Source: Streptococcus troglodytae
GTDB lineage: Bacteria; Bacillota; Bacilli; Lactobacillales; Streptococcaceae
Reading direction: 5' to 3'
Length of the DNA: 64,000 bases
Assembly: GCF_002355215.1 (NCBI RefSeq)
Contig: NZ_AP014612.1
Span: forward strand, 558,001-622,000
Numbering within the stretch: position 1 is the stretch's first letter; each line of letters begins with the position of its first letter. A program made the translations under genes and the position numbers. This document shows, piece by piece, positions 19,884 to 33,444 of the stretch. The notes beneath the pieces are model-generated. The model was not told where the DNA came from. It saw only the letters and a list, made by a program, of their open reading frames with translations, and did no database searches.

Positions 19884-21006
19884 TAAATATTCTGCAATTC
19901 TAGGGAGTGCCATTGGTTTTCCGGAAATGGAAGGGCTGACAGACACACGTCCCTTGGCAAATCTGCCTTTTGATGGGAAATACCGTTTGATTGACTTTCA
20001 ACTGTCAAATTTAGCAAATGCTGGTATTCGAAGTGTTTATGGTATTTTTCGCGGACAAAATATTCGGTCTGTTTTTGACCATATCAGAAGCGGCCGTGAA
20101 TGGGGGCTCAATACTCTTTTGAGTCATTATTTCCTAGGTTTTTATAATACACCAGAAGACAGTGTTTATGCCGATAAAGATTATTATGATCAAATCCTGA
20201 CTTATTTAAAACGTTCAGGTTCTGATCAAACCATTTATATGTCTTGTGATATCCTGTGTAATATTGATTTGCAGCAAGTGATTCATCTGCACAATGCGAA
20301 TCAACGCAATATGACAGTTGTTTATAAGAAATTGCCAATCAATGCTATTTCTGCAGCTAATGACATTTTAGAAATTGATGAATCAGATACTGTTACGGGA
20401 CGCCGGGATAGCCAATCTGGAAATGAATCAGAAAAAATGTCTGCTGGTATTTATATTGTGAATACGCCATGGCTGATTGAAAAACTGGAAAGAGAAAATC
20501 AAAAAGAAGAACCAATTAATCTTCGTTTCTTATTACGTGATTTAACAGTTGAAGAAAAAGCTCTCGCCTTTGAATACACTGGCTATCTTGCTAACATTTC
20601 TTCTGTCCAATCTTACTACAATGCTAATATGGACATGCTGGAATCTCAAAAATTCTATTCTTTGCTTTATTCTAACCAAAAGGTTTATACAAAGGTGAAA
20701 AATGAAGAAGCAACTTACTTTGCTGCTGAGTCAACTGTTAAAAATGCCCAGTTTGCTTCAGGTAGTATAGTCAAGGGAACCGTGGATCATTCTATTATTT
20801 CACGTAATTGCTATATTGCCGATAATTCCCATGTTGTTAACAGTGTTGTTTTCCCTAAAGTAAGCATTGGAGATGGTGCAGTAGTAGAGAATGCTATTCT
20901 TGATAAAACTGTTAAAATTGCTCCCGGAGTAACCATTCGCGGTACAGGAGATAAACCTGTTGTAGTCGCAAAAGCAAGTGAAATTGTTGAGGATATTATT
21001 CAATGA
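19873..21006 (+). CDS. glgD: Glucose-1-phosphate adenylyltransferase, GlgD subunit
   Basis: A 377-residue GlgC paralogue. The glycine-rich loop of GlgC is replaced by [20 protein letters not shown], so the ATP-binding signature is lost. In Firmicutes GlgD has little or no activity alone and acts as a partner that raises GlgC activity. The C-terminal hexapeptide helix ([19 protein letters not shown]) is kept. It overlaps glgC and glgA, consistent with a fixed stoichiometry. Confidence 0.94.
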   Translation: MKIDKYSAILGSAIGFPEMEGLTDTRPLANLPFDGKYRLIDFQLSNLANAGIRSVYGIFRGQNIRSVFDHIRSGREWGLNTLLSHYFLGFYNTPEDSVYADKDYYDQILTYLKRSGSDQTIYMSCDILCNIDLQQVIHLHNANQRNMTVVYKKLPINAISAANDILEIDESDTVTGRRDSQSGNESEKMSAGIYIVNTPWLIEKLERENQKEEPINLRFLLRDLTVEEKALAFEYTGYLANISSVQSYYNANMDMLESQKFYSLLYSNQKVYTKVKNEEATYFAAESTVKNAQFASGSIVKGTVDHSIISRNCYIADNSHVVNSVVFPKVSIGDGAVVENAILDKTVKIAPGVTIRGTGDKPVVVAKASEIVEDIIQ

Positions 21007-22433
21007 AAATCTTATTTGTAGCAGCGGAAGGATCTCCCTTTGCAAAAATAGGTGGTTTGGGTGATGTCATTGGTGCCCTGCCCAAATCCCTTGTCAAAAA
21101 TGGTAATGAAGTCAGTGTTATCCTTCCTTATTATGATGTTATTGATGCTAAATTTGGGGATCAAATAGAAGACCTTTTCTATTTTTTCACCAATGTCGGC
21201 TGGCGTCGTGAATATGTTGGTATCAAACATATCTTCAGAGATGGCGTTGATTTTTACTTTATTGATAATACACATTATTTTTATCGCGGCCAAGTCTATG
21301 GAGAATTTGATGATGGTGAACGGTTTGCCTATTTCCAATTAGCTGCTTTAGAAGCTATGGAAAAAATTCAATTTATTCCAGATATTCTTCATGTTCATGA
21401 TTATCACACTGCCATGATTCCTTACTTGCTGAAGGAAAAATATCATTGGATTAATGCTTATCATGATATTAAGACAGTATTTACTATTCATAATATTGAA
21501 TTTCAGGGACAATTTGATCCATCCATGTTAGGAGAGCTTTTTGGTGTTGGTGATGAGCGTTATCGAGATGGAACGCTGCGGTGGAATGACTGTCTCAATT
21601 GGATGAAAGCAGCGGTACTCTATGCAGATCGTGTTACGACTGTTTCACCGTCATATGCTCAGGAAATTATGACACCTGAATTTGGTAAGGGATTGGATCA
21701 AATTATGCGCATGGAATCAGGTAAGCTGAGCGGTGTTGTCAATGGTATTGACACGGACTTGTTTGATCCGGAAACAGACTCGTATCTGCCAGTCCATTTT
21801 TCAAAAGATGATCTGTCAGGTAAAGCAAAAAATAAGGCAGTTTTGCAGGATCGTGTCGGTTTACCAGTACGTGAGGACGTTCCTTTGGTTGGTATTGTCT
21901 CCCGTCTAACAGATCAGAAAGGTTTTCAGTTAGTTGTTGATCAACTTAATGCCATGATGCAACTGGATTTGCAGATTGTTTTATTAGGGACAGGCTATGC
22001 TGATTTTGAAAATGCTTTTTCTTGGTTTGGCCATGCTTATCCAGACAAAATGTCAGCCAATATCACTTTTGATTTAGAATTAGCTCAGCAAATTTATGCT
22101 GCCAGCGATATCTTCCTGATGCCGAGTGCCTTTGAGCCTTGTGGCTTGTCACAAATGATGGCCATGCGTTATGGTACCTTACCGCTTGTACATGAAGTAG
22201 GCGGACTTCGGGATACTGTTATTCCTTACAATGAATTTGAAAAGACAGGAACAGGTTTTGGTTTCCAAGACTTCTCAGGTTATTGGCTGACCAAAACGCT
22301 TGAAGCTGCGCTAGATGTCTATTATAATAGAAAAGAAGACTGGAAAATTCTTCAAAAAAATGCGATGACAACTGACTTCTCTTGGGATACAGCCAGTCAA
22401 GCTTATGAACGTCTATATAAAGAACTAGCTTAG
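21003..22433 (+). CDS. glgA: Glycogen synthase (ADP-glucose)
   Basis: A 476-residue GT5 glycosyltransferase that extends alpha-1,4-glucan using ADP-glucose. The N-terminal [16 protein letters not shown] (ADP-glucose binding, residues 15-30), [13 protein letters not shown] and the C-terminal [21 protein letters not shown] are diagnostic. Its ATG overlaps the glgD stop by 4 bases. The length is normal (about 477). Confidence 0.96.
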   Translation: MKILFVAAEGSPFAKIGGLGDVIGALPKSLVKNGNEVSVILPYYDVIDAKFGDQIEDLFYFFTNVGWRREYVGIKHIFRDGVDFYFIDNTHYFYRGQVYGEFDDGERFAYFQLAALEAMEKIQFIPDILHVHDYHTAMIPYLLKEKYHWINAYHDIKTVFTIHNIEFQGQFDPSMLGELFGVGDERYRDGTLRWNDCLNWMKAAVLYADRVTTVSPSYAQEIMTPEFGKGLDQIMRMESGKLSGVVNGIDTDLFDPETDSYLPVHFSKDDLSGKAKNKAVLQDRVGLPVREDVPLVGIVSRLTDQKGFQLVVDQLNAMMQLDLQIVLLGTGYADFENAFSWFGHAYPDKMSANITFDLELAQQIYAASDIFLMPSAFEPCGLSQMMAMRYGTLPLVHEVGGLRDTVIPYNEFEKTGTGFGFQDFSGYWLTKTLEAALDVYYNRKEDWKILQKNAMTTDFSWDTASQAYERLYKELA

Positions 22434-22461
22434 GCTAGTTCTCTCTCATGAAAGGAAAAAA

Positions 22462-24858
22462 ATGCAACTAACAAAAGAAAAATTCATTCGTGACTTTAAA
22501 GATACTCTGCATGAAGAACAATTAATCAAGGTACCTGAAGCAACGCCAACGGAACTTTTTGCTTCTTTGGCTAAGGTTGTTCGTAAATATTATACACCGC
22601 TTTGGTTAGAAAGAAATCGCAAGATTTCTGAGAATCAGCAAAAGGTAGCTTATTATTTTTCAATTGAGTTTCTTCCCGGACGTATGCTGGAAACTAATTT
22701 ACTTAATCTAGGGATCTTAGAGACGGTTAAGGAAGGGTTTGCTGAACTTGGTGTTAATTTTGAGGACGTTAAAAATGCTGAACATGATATGGCACTTGGT
22801 AATGGCGGTCTCGGTCGTCTGGCAGCAGCCTTTATGGATTCATTAGCGACAACAGGTTATCCTGGTTTTGGTAATGGTCTTCGTTATAAATATGGTCTCT
22901 TTAAGCAACGTATCGTTGATGGCTATCAGGTAGAATTACCAGATTCTTGGTTTGGCTCTGTAGGCAATGTCTGGGAAACACGTAAAGATCATGATGCTGT
23001 TGAAGTAAAGCTTTTTGGCAATGTTTATTTGCAGGCTAATGAAAGAGGACGCATTGTTCCGGTTTATGATGGCGCACAAATCCTGCGTGCTATTCCTTAT
23101 GATGTTCCGCAAATTGGTTTTGGTAATGATAACATTAATAATTTGCGTCTTTGGGATGTTGAGATTCCTGAAGAATATGAATTGAATTACCCAACTCTGG
23201 AATTGCGTCGCCGTGTTAAAAATATTACGGCTATTCTCTATCCGGATGATTCTAATTATGAAGGTAAAGAGCTGCGTTTGATTCAAGAATACTTTATGAC
23301 AAGTGCTGGTTTACAAACCATTATTAAATCTTACCTTAAACAAGGTTTGCCGCTAGAAAGAATTCACGAAAAGATTTCTGTTCATATCAATGATACCCAT
23401 CCAGCAGTAGCACCAGCTGAGTTCATACGGTTGTTGGTTGATGAATACGATCTTGAGTGGGATCAAGCATGGGAAACGACTGTGCAAACGATGAGTTATA
23501 CTAACCACACCATTCTTTCAGAAGCTCTTGAAAAGTGGGATGCTGGACTTTTCAAGAATGTCTTGCCTCGTGTTTATCAAATTATTCTGGAAATTGATAA
23601 CCGTTTTGTTGCTGGTTTAGCCCAAAAAGGCATTGATCCTCAAATTATTGAAAATACTCGCATTGTTAAAGATAATCAAATTCATATGGCAAATTTGGCT
23701 ATCATTGGCGGTCACTCTGTTAATGGTGTTGCGAAACTTCATACAGAACTGCTTAAAGAAGATACCTTGCATGATTTTTATACCCTTTATCCTGGAAAAT
23801 TCAATAATAAGACTAATGGTATCGTACAGCGTCGTTGGACACAGATTGCAGCACCAGAATTATCTGCAGCGCTTGATCAAACGATTGGTAATGGCTGGCG
23901 TAAGGATATTCATGAATTAAGAAAGCTGAATGATTTTGTCAATGATTCTGCTGTACTTAATCATTTTTATCAGGTTAAACAAGATGCTAAGGCAAAATTA
24001 GCTGCTTATATAAAAGAATCAACAGGCGTGGAGGTCTCAACAGATGCTATCTTTGATGTACAAGTTAAGCGTCTGCATGCCTATAAGCGCCAGCTGCTAA
24101 ATGTTCTTCATATTGTGAAATTGTATTGGGATCTAAAGGATAATCCAGATCTTGATATGGTTCCGCGTGTCTTTATCTTTGGAGCCAAAGCAGCACCGGG
24201 ATATCATTTTGCCAAATCTGTGATTAAAATTATTAATGAATTAGCCAATCTTATTAATAACGATGAAAGTCTTCAAGGAAAACTGAAAGTTATCTTTCTT
24301 GAAAACTACAATGTCAGTCTAGCAGAACTCATCATACCAGCAGCCAATGTTTCTGAGCAAATCTCTCTAGCTTCTAAAGAAGCTTCAGGAACGTCTAACA
24401 TGAAATTCATGATGACAGGTGCTATTACTTTAGCAACACTTGACGGTGCCAATATTGAGATCAAAGATGAAGTTGGTGATGATAATGTTGTTATCTTTGG
24501 TATGACCAAGGATGATGTCTATCATCACTATGAAAACCACGATTATTACTCACGCGGCGTTTATGAGTCTAATTCAGTTATTAAACGTGTTGTTGATACC
24601 TTTATCAATGGAACGATTCCTAACTGTCCAAGTGAAGGAACTGAAATTTATGAAGCTCTGATTACTCATAACGATGAATATTTCTTGCTTGAAGATTTCA
24701 CAGCTTATGTACAAGCTCAGGAAAAGATTGATAAACTCTATCGGGATAAGGAAACTTGGTCGCAAATGAGTTTGCGTAATATTGCTAACTCTGATAAATT
24801 TACTTCAGATGACACGATTGTGCAATATGCTAAAGAAATTTGGCAGTTAGAAAAATAA
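22462..24858 (+). CDS. glgP: Glycogen/maltodextrin phosphorylase
   Basis: A 798-residue GT35 enzyme that releases glucose-1-phosphate from the non-reducing ends of alpha-glucan. The pyridoxal phosphate Lys lies in EASGTSNMKFMMTGA (about residue 650), and NGGLGRLAAAFMDSLAT is a family hallmark near residue 115. It lies 28 bases after glgA and ends the operon, so synthesis and breakdown enzymes are made together. A terminator follows. Confidence 0.95.
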   Translation: MQLTKEKFIRDFKDTLHEEQLIKVPEATPTELFASLAKVVRKYYTPLWLERNRKISENQQKVAYYFSIEFLPGRMLETNLLNLGILETVKEGFAELGVNFEDVKNAEHDMALGNGGLGRLAAAFMDSLATTGYPGFGNGLRYKYGLFKQRIVDGYQVELPDSWFGSVGNVWETRKDHDAVEVKLFGNVYLQANERGRIVPVYDGAQILRAIPYDVPQIGFGNDNINNLRLWDVEIPEEYELNYPTLELRRRVKNITAILYPDDSNYEGKELRLIQEYFMTSAGLQTIIKSYLKQGLPLERIHEKISVHINDTHPAVAPAEFIRLLVDEYDLEWDQAWETTVQTMSYTNHTILSEALEKWDAGLFKNVLPRVYQIILEIDNRFVAGLAQKGIDPQIIENTRIVKDNQIHMANLAIIGGHSVNGVAKLHTELLKEDTLHDFYTLYPGKFNNKTNGIVQRRWTQIAAPELSAALDQTIGNGWRKDIHELRKLNDFVNDSAVLNHFYQVKQDAKAKLAAYIKESTGVEVSTDAIFDVQVKRLHAYKRQLLNVLHIVKLYWDLKDNPDLDMVPRVFIFGAKAAPGYHFAKSVIKIINELANLINNDESLQGKLKVIFLENYNVSLAELIIPAANVSEQISLASKEASGTSNMKFMMTGAITLATLDGANIEIKDEVGDDNVVIFGMTKDDVYHHYENHDYYSRGVYESNSVIKRVVDTFINGTIPNCPSEGTEIYEALITHNDEYFLLEDFTAYVQAQEKIDKLYRDKETWSQMSLRNIANSDKFTSDDTIVQYAKEIWQLEK

Positions 24859-24870
24859 GCCTTCCCAATA

Positions 24871-24905
24871 GGAGACTTAGACAAAAGCGTCTAAGCCTCT
24901 TTTTT
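24871..24905 (+). terminator. Terminator of the glg operon
   Basis: GGAGACTTAGAC (24871-24882), 6-base loop, GTCTAAGCCTCT (24889-24900) followed by TTTTT. One mismatch in the stem. Confidence 0.85.
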
Positions 24906-25034
24906 GATCTAATATTTATAAGATAGGCAATCAAATTTAAAAGCGTCTTCTCTAGTACTGAGAAAAGCTATTGATAATTTAAAAGAATAGGTTAAGAAAA
25001 GTCTAAGAAAGCGCAACCAAATTTCTTGTTTTCA

Positions 25035-25063
25035 TTGACAAACCTGCAAAATAGGACTAAACT
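25035..25063 (+). promoter_or_regulatory. Promoter of the F-ATPase operon
   Basis: Consensus TTGACA (25035-25040), 17-base spacer, TAAACT (25058-25063), 34 bases before atpE. Acid induction is known for streptococcal F-ATPases, but no operator is visible to me. Confidence 0.7.
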
Positions 25064-25096
25064 AAACAAGTAAAAAATTTTGAAGGAGAATTCATT

Positions 25097-25300
25097 ATGT
25101 TGAATTTAAAGATTTTAGCACTTGGGATTGCTGTTTTAGGCGTTAGCCTTGGTGAAGGAATTTTAGTTGCTAATATTGCAAAATCTGCAGCTCGTCAGCC
25201 TGAAATGTATGGTAAGTTACAAACGCTCATGATTATGGGTGTTGCCTTTATTGAAGGTACCTTTTTCGTGCTTCTTGCTTCAACATTCTTTGTTGGCTGA
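25097..25300 (+). CDS. atpE: ATP synthase subunit c
   Basis: A 67-residue hairpin of two membrane helices joined by the polar loop AARQPE. The proton-carrying acid is Glu53 in GVAFIEGTF. A second Glu at position 20, in helix 1 (LGEGILV), is also seen in other streptococcal c subunits as I recall. It forms the rotor ring of the proton-pumping ATPase that keeps cytoplasmic pH in acid. It is first in the operon, before subunit a, the streptococcal order. Ribosome site AAGGAG. Confidence 0.95.
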   Translation: MLNLKILALGIAVLGVSLGEGILVANIAKSAARQPEMYGKLQTLMIMGVAFIEGTFFVLLASTFFVG

Positions 25301-25329
25301 TTTCATAATAAGAGAAGGGGGAATGAAAG

Positions 25330-26049
25330 TTGGAAAAAACAATAAATCCAACGGTTAAATTCTTAGGTATTGAGTTTGACTTAACCATCTTGATGATGTC
25401 TCTCTTAGTTGTTCTTATTGCATTCTTATTTGTCTTTTGGACAAGCCGCCATCTAAAAATAAAGCCTACAGGCAGACAAAATGTTTTAGAATGGATCTAT
25501 GATTTTGTCCTTGGAATTATCAAGCCTAATTTAGGTTCTTATACTAAGAATTACAGCCTATTTGCTTTTTGTCTCTTTCTTTTTGTTTTTGTTGCTAATA
25601 ATATTGGTTTATTAACAAAGATTCAAGTCAAAGATTATAATTTATGGACTTCTCCAACAGCAAATTTTGCAGTTGATTTTGGTCTTTCTTTAATGGTGGC
25701 GGTAATCTGTCATTTTGAAGGGATTCGTAAGCATGGCTTGAAAACATACTTAAAGGATTATTTAGAACCGACAGCAGCCATGTTGCCTATGAATCTCTTA
25801 GAAGAACTAACGAATATTATTTCACTGTCTCTTCGTTTATATGGTAATATCTATGCTGGTGAAGTTGTTATGACGCTTTTGGTACAGTTTGCTGATTTTA
25901 GCCCGTATGCGACACCAATAGCCTTTCTGCTTAATATGGCTTGGATTGGATTTTCTATTTTTATCTCAGGAATACAAGCTTATGTCTTTGTTCTTTTAAC
26001 GACAACTTATATTGGCAAAAAGGTCAATATTGATACTAAAGACAATTAA
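25330..26049 (+). CDS. atpB: ATP synthase subunit a
   Basis: A 239-residue membrane protein with about six helices; it forms the proton half-channels beside the c ring. The conserved Arg lies in [14 protein letters not shown]. The start is TTG at 25330: the only nearby ATG (25323) is in another frame, and GGGGG lies at the right distance before the TTG. A weak start codon could lower the yield relative to subunit c. Confidence 0.92.
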   Translation: MEKTINPTVKFLGIEFDLTILMMSLLVVLIAFLFVFWTSRHLKIKPTGRQNVLEWIYDFVLGIIKPNLGSYTKNYSLFAFCLFLFVFVANNIGLLTKIQVKDYNLWTSPTANFAVDFGLSLMVAVICHFEGIRKHGLKTYLKDYLEPTAAMLPMNLLEELTNIISLSLRLYGNIYAGEVVMTLLVQFADFSPYATPIAFLLNMAWIGFSIFISGIQAYVFVLLTTTYIGKKVNIDTKDN

Positions 26050-26066
26050 GAAAGGAGCAGTGATTT

Positions 26067-26564
26067 ATGTCAACACTTATTAATGGAACAAGTCTAGGCA
26101 ATTTGCTTATCGTGACAGGCTCTTTTATCCTTTTATTACTTCTGGTTAAGAAATTTGCTTGGTCTCAGCTGGCAGCTATTTTCAAAGCACGAGAAGAAAA
26201 AATTGCAAAGGATATTGATGATGCTGAAAATTCACGTCAAAATGCTCAGGTTTTAGAGAATAAACGTCAAGTTGAGCTTAACCAAGCTAAGGATGAGGCT
26301 GCCCAAATTATTGATAACGCTAAGGAAACTGGTAAAGCTCAAGAGTCTAAGATTGTAACAGAGGCTCATGAGGAAGCCGGTCGTCTAAAAGATAAGGCCA
26401 ATCAAGATATTGCTACAAGCAAGGCAGAAGCCCTATCAAGCGTTAAGGCAGATGTGGCAGATCTTAGTGTTCTTTTAGCCGAAAAAATTATGGCAAAAAA
26501 TCTTGATAAGACAGCTCAGGGTGACTTAATTGATAGTTACTTAGACAAATTAGGAGATGCCTAA
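26067..26564 (+). CDS. atpF: ATP synthase subunit b
   Basis: 165 residues: one N-terminal membrane helix (LLIVTGSFILLLLLVKKFAW) and a long charged coiled coil that forms the peripheral stalk. AAGGAG precedes ATG 26067. Its last base overlaps the start of atpH (TAATG), so translation is coupled. Confidence 0.93.
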   Translation: MSTLINGTSLGNLLIVTGSFILLLLLVKKFAWSQLAAIFKAREEKIAKDIDDAENSRQNAQVLENKRQVELNQAKDEAAQIIDNAKETGKAQESKIVTEAHEEAGRLKDKANQDIATSKAEALSSVKADVADLSVLLAEKIMAKNLDKTAQGDLIDSYLDKLGDA

Positions 26565-27100
26565 TGGATAAAAAAACACAGGCTGTGACTGAGATCTATG
26601 CCAAGAGTCTTGTTGAAGTCGCTCTTGAAAGAGATTCAGTCCCTATTATCTATGATGAAGTTAGAGCAATTTTGAGTGTTCTTGATGATCAGCAAGTACA
26701 AGATTTTTTAGCAAGCAAGGCGATTGATCTGTCTGCTAAAGCTAAAGTCGTAAAACTGTTTCAAGAGTCTAGTTCGGACTATATGAAACGGTTTCTTGAG
26801 ATTATCTTACAAAATGAACGTCAGCAATTTCTTTATCTTATAATGAAAGAGGTTTTGAAAGAGCTTAGTCTTAAAACACATATCTTTGATATTGAGGTGA
26901 CAACAGCTATCGCTCTTTCAGATGATCAAAAAGAACGGTTGACAGCACTTGTTGAAAAGAAATTTGCCCTAACCAAACGAAATCTTATTGAAAAAATTGA
27001 TGATAAAATCATTGGTGGTTTTATTATTAAAGCAAATAATAAGGTAATTGACACTAGTATTCGTAGCCAATTACAAGAATTAAAAATGAATTTGAAATAG
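26564..27100 (+). CDS. atpH: ATP synthase subunit delta
   Basis: 178 residues of the OSCP/delta family, linking the stalk to the top of F1. The N-terminal helical domain begins TQAVTEIYAKSLVEVALERD. The C-terminal part with IDDKIIGGFIIKANNKVIDTSIRSQLQEL is the family signature. Confidence 0.93.
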   Translation: MDKKTQAVTEIYAKSLVEVALERDSVPIIYDEVRAILSVLDDQQVQDFLASKAIDLSAKAKVVKLFQESSSDYMKRFLEIILQNERQQFLYLIMKEVLKELSLKTHIFDIEVTTAIALSDDQKERLTALVEKKFALTKRNLIEKIDDKIIGGFIIKANNKVIDTSIRSQLQELKMNLK

Positions 27101-27112
27101 AAAGTGGTGTGA

Positions 27113-28621
<1,509 letters not shown>

Positions 28622-28639
28622 TAATGGGAGGGATCTAGT

Positions 28640-29518
28640 ATGACAGGCTCTCTTAGTGAAATCAAGGCAAGAATTACTTCAACACAAAAGACGGGGAAAA
28701 TTACCAGTGCCATGAAAATGGTGTCTTCTGCTAAATTGGTAAAATCTGAACAAGCTGCTAAAGATTTTCAAATCTATGCTTCAAAAATTCGTCAAATTAC
28801 AACGGATCTTTTACATTCTGATTTGAGGAAGGGTTCCAGCAATCCGATGCTTATTTCACGTCCAATTAAGAAGACGGCTTATATTGTCATTACTTCTGAT
28901 AAAGGTTTGGTTGGTGCCTACAATTCAACCATCCTAAAAGCTGTTATGGATACCATTAAGGATTATCATCCAAAGGGTGATGATTATACCATCATTTCTA
29001 TTGGTGGAATGGGATCGGACTTTTTCAGAGCTCGTCATATTCCAGTAGCTTTTGAATTACGTGGGTTGGAAGATAATCCCAGTTTTGAAGAAGTTAACCG
29101 TATCATTTCCAAGTCTGTTGAAATGTACAAAAATGAGCTTTTTGATGAACTTTATGTCTGTTACAGTCATCATATTAATAGTTTAACCAGTCAGGTTCGT
29201 GTTGAAAAAATGCTTCCTATCTCTGATTTGGATGCAGATGAAGCTAGTGAAGACAATATCGCTAACTTCGAATTAGAACCTAGTCGAGAAGCTATTTTGG
29301 AACAACTCTTACCTCAATATGCAGAAAGTTTGATTTATGGAGCAATTATTGATGCTAAAACAGCAGAGCATGCTGCAGGTATGACAGCTATGCAGACTGC
29401 AACAGATAATGCAGACAAGGTCATTGAAGATTTAACAAAACTATATAATCGTGTGCGTCAAGCTGCGATTACACAAGAAATTACAGAGATTGTTGCGGGT
29501 GCCAATGCCCTAGACTAA
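28640..29518 (+). CDS. atpG: ATP synthase subunit gamma
   Basis: 292 residues, the rotating central shaft. Two long terminal helices form the coiled coil: the N-terminal [27 protein letters not shown] and the C-terminal [42 protein letters not shown]. Both are highly conserved. GGGAGGG precedes the ATG. Confidence 0.95.
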   Translation: MTGSLSEIKARITSTQKTGKITSAMKMVSSAKLVKSEQAAKDFQIYASKIRQITTDLLHSDLRKGSSNPMLISRPIKKTAYIVITSDKGLVGAYNSTILKAVMDTIKDYHPKGDDYTIISIGGMGSDFFRARHIPVAFELRGLEDNPSFEEVNRIISKSVEMYKNELFDELYVCYSHHINSLTSQVRVEKMLPISDLDADEASEDNIANFELEPSREAILEQLLPQYAESLIYGAIIDAKTAEHAAGMTAMQTATDNADKVIEDLTKLYNRVRQAAITQEITEIVAGANALD

Positions 29519-29531
29519 TCTAATACTTTAA

Positions 29532-30950
<1,419 letters not shown>

Positions 30951-30963
30951 ATGAGGTGATCAA

Positions 30964-31380
30964 ATGGCAGAAATGACTGTACAAATTGTAACGCCAGATG
31001 GTTTAAAATATGATCATCATGCCAAGTTCATTTTGGTTAAAACGCCAAATGGTGAATTGGGAGTTTTGGCAAATCACGAAAATTTAATTGCCCCCCTTGA
31101 GGTTCACGAGATGAAAATTAAACGTATTGATGATGACAGTCATGTTGATTGGGTTGCAGTTAATGGTGGCATTATTGAAATTAAAGACAATCTTGTGACC
31201 ATTGTTGCGGATTCAGCTGAGCGTGAACGTGATATTGATCTTTCTCGGGCAGAACGTGCTAAAAAACGTGCTGAAAAAGCAATTGAAGAAGCTAAAGAGC
31301 AACATCGTATTGATGAAGTTCAACGTGCTCAGGTTGCTTTGCGGCGTGCGCTTAACCGTATAAATGTAGGATCTAAATAA
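30964..31380 (+). CDS. atpC: ATP synthase subunit epsilon
   Basis: 138 residues: an N-terminal beta sandwich ([33 protein letters not shown]) and a C-terminal pair of charged helices. It binds the gamma shaft and can inhibit hydrolysis. It ends the operon and is followed by a terminator. Confidence 0.94.
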   Translation: MAEMTVQIVTPDGLKYDHHAKFILVKTPNGELGVLANHENLIAPLEVHEMKIKRIDDDSHVDWVAVNGGIIEIKDNLVTIVADSAERERDIDLSRAERAKKRAEKAIEEAKEQHRIDEVQRAQVALRRALNRINVGSK

Positions 31381-31390
31381 GAAACAAAAA

Positions 31391-31614
31391 AGAGGCTGGA
31401 ACAAAAAGTGCTCCAGCTTTTTTTGTTGTGCAGAGGTTTTTATTTAACATAGTAGTTGATGGAATTTTCGCATCTTAATTTTTAGGCTTACGGAACCATC
31501 AAAGCTTATCTAATCCCATGAATACCAGATCATCAATACAATACCTATCACTTTGCGGAAAGCTAAACAACAAAATTGACATCGCCATTTCATGACGCTT
31601 TACTGATTTTTATC
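31391..31614. repeat. Dispersed intergenic repeat, copy A
   Basis: This stretch is a diverged copy of 53036-53239. Shared blocks in the same order include GTG.TCCA.CTTTTT, GGAATTTTCGC (31461-31471 here, 53103-53113 there), TTTTTAGGCT, GCTTATCTAATC (31504-31515; 53161-53172), GGAAAGC and ACAAAATTGA (31570-31579; 53194-53203). Copy A has about 20 extra bases overall. No open frame lies in either copy. The 5' part is the atpC terminator. Confidence 0.7.
31395..31424 (+). terminator. Terminator of the atp operon
   Basis: GCTGGA (31395-31400) / TCCAGC (31412-31417) followed by seven or more T, 14 bases after the atpC stop. Confidence 0.85.
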
Positions 31615-31626
31615 CGCTCTCTTTTT

Positions 31627-31635
31627 TGGTATAAT
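31627..31635 (+). promoter_or_regulatory. Extended -10 promoter, start point at the DUF1146 ATG
   Basis: TGGTATAAT (TG 31627-31628, TATAAT 31630-31635). The expected start of transcription is 31642, the A of the ATG, so the message is probably leaderless. Confidence 0.6.
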
Positions 31636-31641
31636 AGAGTT

Positions 31642-31876
31642 ATGGAAATTTTACGAAATAGTATCATGTTGATGAGTCATTTTATATTTATTGCTATTTT
31701 TTTACAACCTTCTGATTAATTTATTTGATTGGGGAAAAATTGTTAAACAAGCTTCTGAAAATATAGGACGTCTCAAATTGTTTTTGCTGTTTATTAGCAT
31801 TGTCATTGGTTATATGGTCAGTACTTTTATCTGGTCTGTCATTTCGTTAAGTCAAGATATCTTTTTTGCGATTTAA
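31642..31876 (+). CDS. DUF1146/YwzB-like small membrane protein, one extra base
   Basis: MEILRNSIMLMSHFIFIAIF in one frame continues as YNLLINLFDWGKIVKQASE in the next frame. Removing one T from the seven-T run at 31697-31703 gives a single 77-residue protein, the usual length for DUF1146. It has two membrane helices (about 8-28 and 47-70). Its function is unknown, but it sits directly before murA in many Firmicutes. There is no ribosome site before the ATG. The extra T is probably a sequencing error. Confidence 0.7.
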
Positions 31877-31900
31877 TTTATTCGAATAGTGTCTTTATTA

Positions 31901-31909
31901 TGGTATAAT
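31901..31909 (+). promoter_or_regulatory. Extended -10 promoter of murA
   Basis: TGGTATAAT with TATAAT at 31904-31909, about 33 bases before the GTG start. The -35 (TTCGAA, 31881-31886) is poor. Confidence 0.55.
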
Positions 31910-31941
31910 GCAAGAATAAATTATAATGATTGGAGAAATTC

Positions 31942-33213
31942 GTGGATAGAATAATTATTGAAGGCGGAAAAACACAACTTAAAGGGGAAGTCATTATTGA
32001 AGGGGCGAAAAATGCCGTCCTTCCGCTATTGGCAGCGGCCATTTTACCGACAAAGGGGCAAACGCTTCTAAAGAATGTACCTAATTTGTCTGATGTTTTT
32101 ACCATGAACAATGTTGTACGCGGCTTAAATGTTGCCGTTGATTTCGATGAAGAAAAGAATCAACTATTGATAGACGCAACAGGTGATATTTTAGATGTGG
32201 CTCCTTATGAATATGTCAGTCAAATGCGAGCATCTATCGTTGTTTTGGGACCTATTTTAGCACGAAATGGTCATGCTAAGGTTTCTATGCCTGGAGGCTG
32301 TACAATTGGCAGCCGCCCCATTGATTTGCATTTAAAAGGCTTAGAAGCTATGGGAGCTAAGATTCAACAGACAGGTGGTGATATTACGGCCACTGCCGAT
32401 CGCTTAAAGGGTGCTAACATTTACATGGATTTTCCAAGTGTTGGTGCAACTCAGAATCTTATGATGGCTGCTACTTTAGCTGATGGAACAACGATTATCG
32501 AAAATGCAGCACGTGAACCTGAAATCGTTGACTTAGCTAATCTTCTAAATAAGATGGGTGCCAGAGTCATTGGTGCAGGGACTGAGACTTTAACTATTGT
32601 AGGTGTTGATGAGATGCACGGTACTGATCACAGTGTTGTGCAAGATCGTATTGAAGCAGGAACCTTCATGGTTGCAGCGGCTATGACCAATGGAAATGTT
32701 TTAGTTAAGAATGCTGTGTGGGAACACAATCGTCCTCTCATTTCTAAATTAAGAGAAATGGGTGTCCAAGTCACTGAAGAAGAAAGAGGTATTCGAGTGA
32801 TATCTGATGTGACCAAACTCAGACCTGTAACGGTTAAAACCATGCCCCACCCCGGTTTTCCAACGGATATGCAGGCGCAGTTTACAGCGCTAATGGCAGT
32901 CGTTAAGGGGGAATCAACAATGATCGAGACAGTTTTTGAGAATCGTTTTCAACATTTAGAGGAAATGCGACGAATGGGGCTCACTTCAGAAATTTTACGT
33001 GATACAGCCATGATTCATGGTGGTGAACAACTGCAAGGTGCTCAAGTTATGTCAACTGATTTGCGAGCTAGTGCTGCTCTTATCTTAACAGGTATGGTGG
33101 CTGATGGTAAAACAACTGTCGGCAAGTTAAATCATTTGGATCGCGGTTATTATCAATTTCACGAAAAGCTGGCTAAGCTTGGTGCAACGATTAGTCGTGT
33201 TAATGGAGAATAG
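31942..33213 (+). CDS. murA: UDP-N-acetylglucosamine 1-carboxyvinyltransferase
   Basis: First committed step of peptidoglycan synthesis: transfers enolpyruvate from PEP to UDP-GlcNAc. 423 residues, the normal length. The active-site Cys, the fosfomycin target, is about residue 120 in [11 protein letters not shown]. The N-terminal [15 protein letters not shown] and the C-terminal [17 protein letters not shown] are family signatures. GTG at 31942 lies 7 bases after GGAG; a TTG at 31930 is in frame but overlaps the ribosome site. Many low-GC Gram-positives carry two MurA enzymes; which one this is cannot be told from here alone. Confidence 0.94.
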   Translation: MDRIIIEGGKTQLKGEVIIEGAKNAVLPLLAAAILPTKGQTLLKNVPNLSDVFTMNNVVRGLNVAVDFDEEKNQLLIDATGDILDVAPYEYVSQMRASIVVLGPILARNGHAKVSMPGGCTIGSRPIDLHLKGLEAMGAKIQQTGGDITATADRLKGANIYMDFPSVGATQNLMMAATLADGTTIIENAAREPEIVDLANLLNKMGARVIGAGTETLTIVGVDEMHGTDHSVVQDRIEAGTFMVAAAMTNGNVLVKNAVWEHNRPLISKLREMGVQVTEEERGIRVISDVTKLRPVTVKTMPHPGFPTDMQAQFTALMAVVKGESTMIETVFENRFQHLEEMRRMGLTSEILRDTAMIHGGEQLQGAQVMSTDLRASAALILTGMVADGKTTVGKLNHLDRGYYQFHEKLAKLGATISRVNGE

Positions 33214-33214
33214 G

Positions 33215-33403
33215 ATGAATAGTGGTTGGAAATATGTTCGAAATCAATTAGCTTTTGTTGTTCTCATTGCTCTCTTATGTCTCGTTTTTCTGGCAATCGG
33301 TCTAATGATTGGTTATAGTTTTATTGGTGAGGGTAGAAACCCTTTATCTATCTTATCCTGGGATAAATGGCAGTCAATCATTGATAAATTCACTGGAAAG
33401 TAG
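33215..33403 (+). CDS. epuA: EpuA-like small membrane protein
   Basis: 62 residues with one strong membrane helix ([23 protein letters not shown]). Similar proteins (EpuA, sometimes labelled RNA polymerase beta subunit-like) lie between murA and endA in pneumococcus, which is the same order here. Function unknown. The ATG at 33215 is two bases after the murA stop, with GGAG inside the murA end. Confidence 0.75.
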   Translation: MNSGWKYVRNQLAFVVLIALLCLVFLAIGLMIGYSFIGEGRNPLSILSWDKWQSIIDKFTGK

Positions 33404-33444
33404 GATTAGCCTACTTTTTTAATGGTATTTTTAGAGGAGTTTCT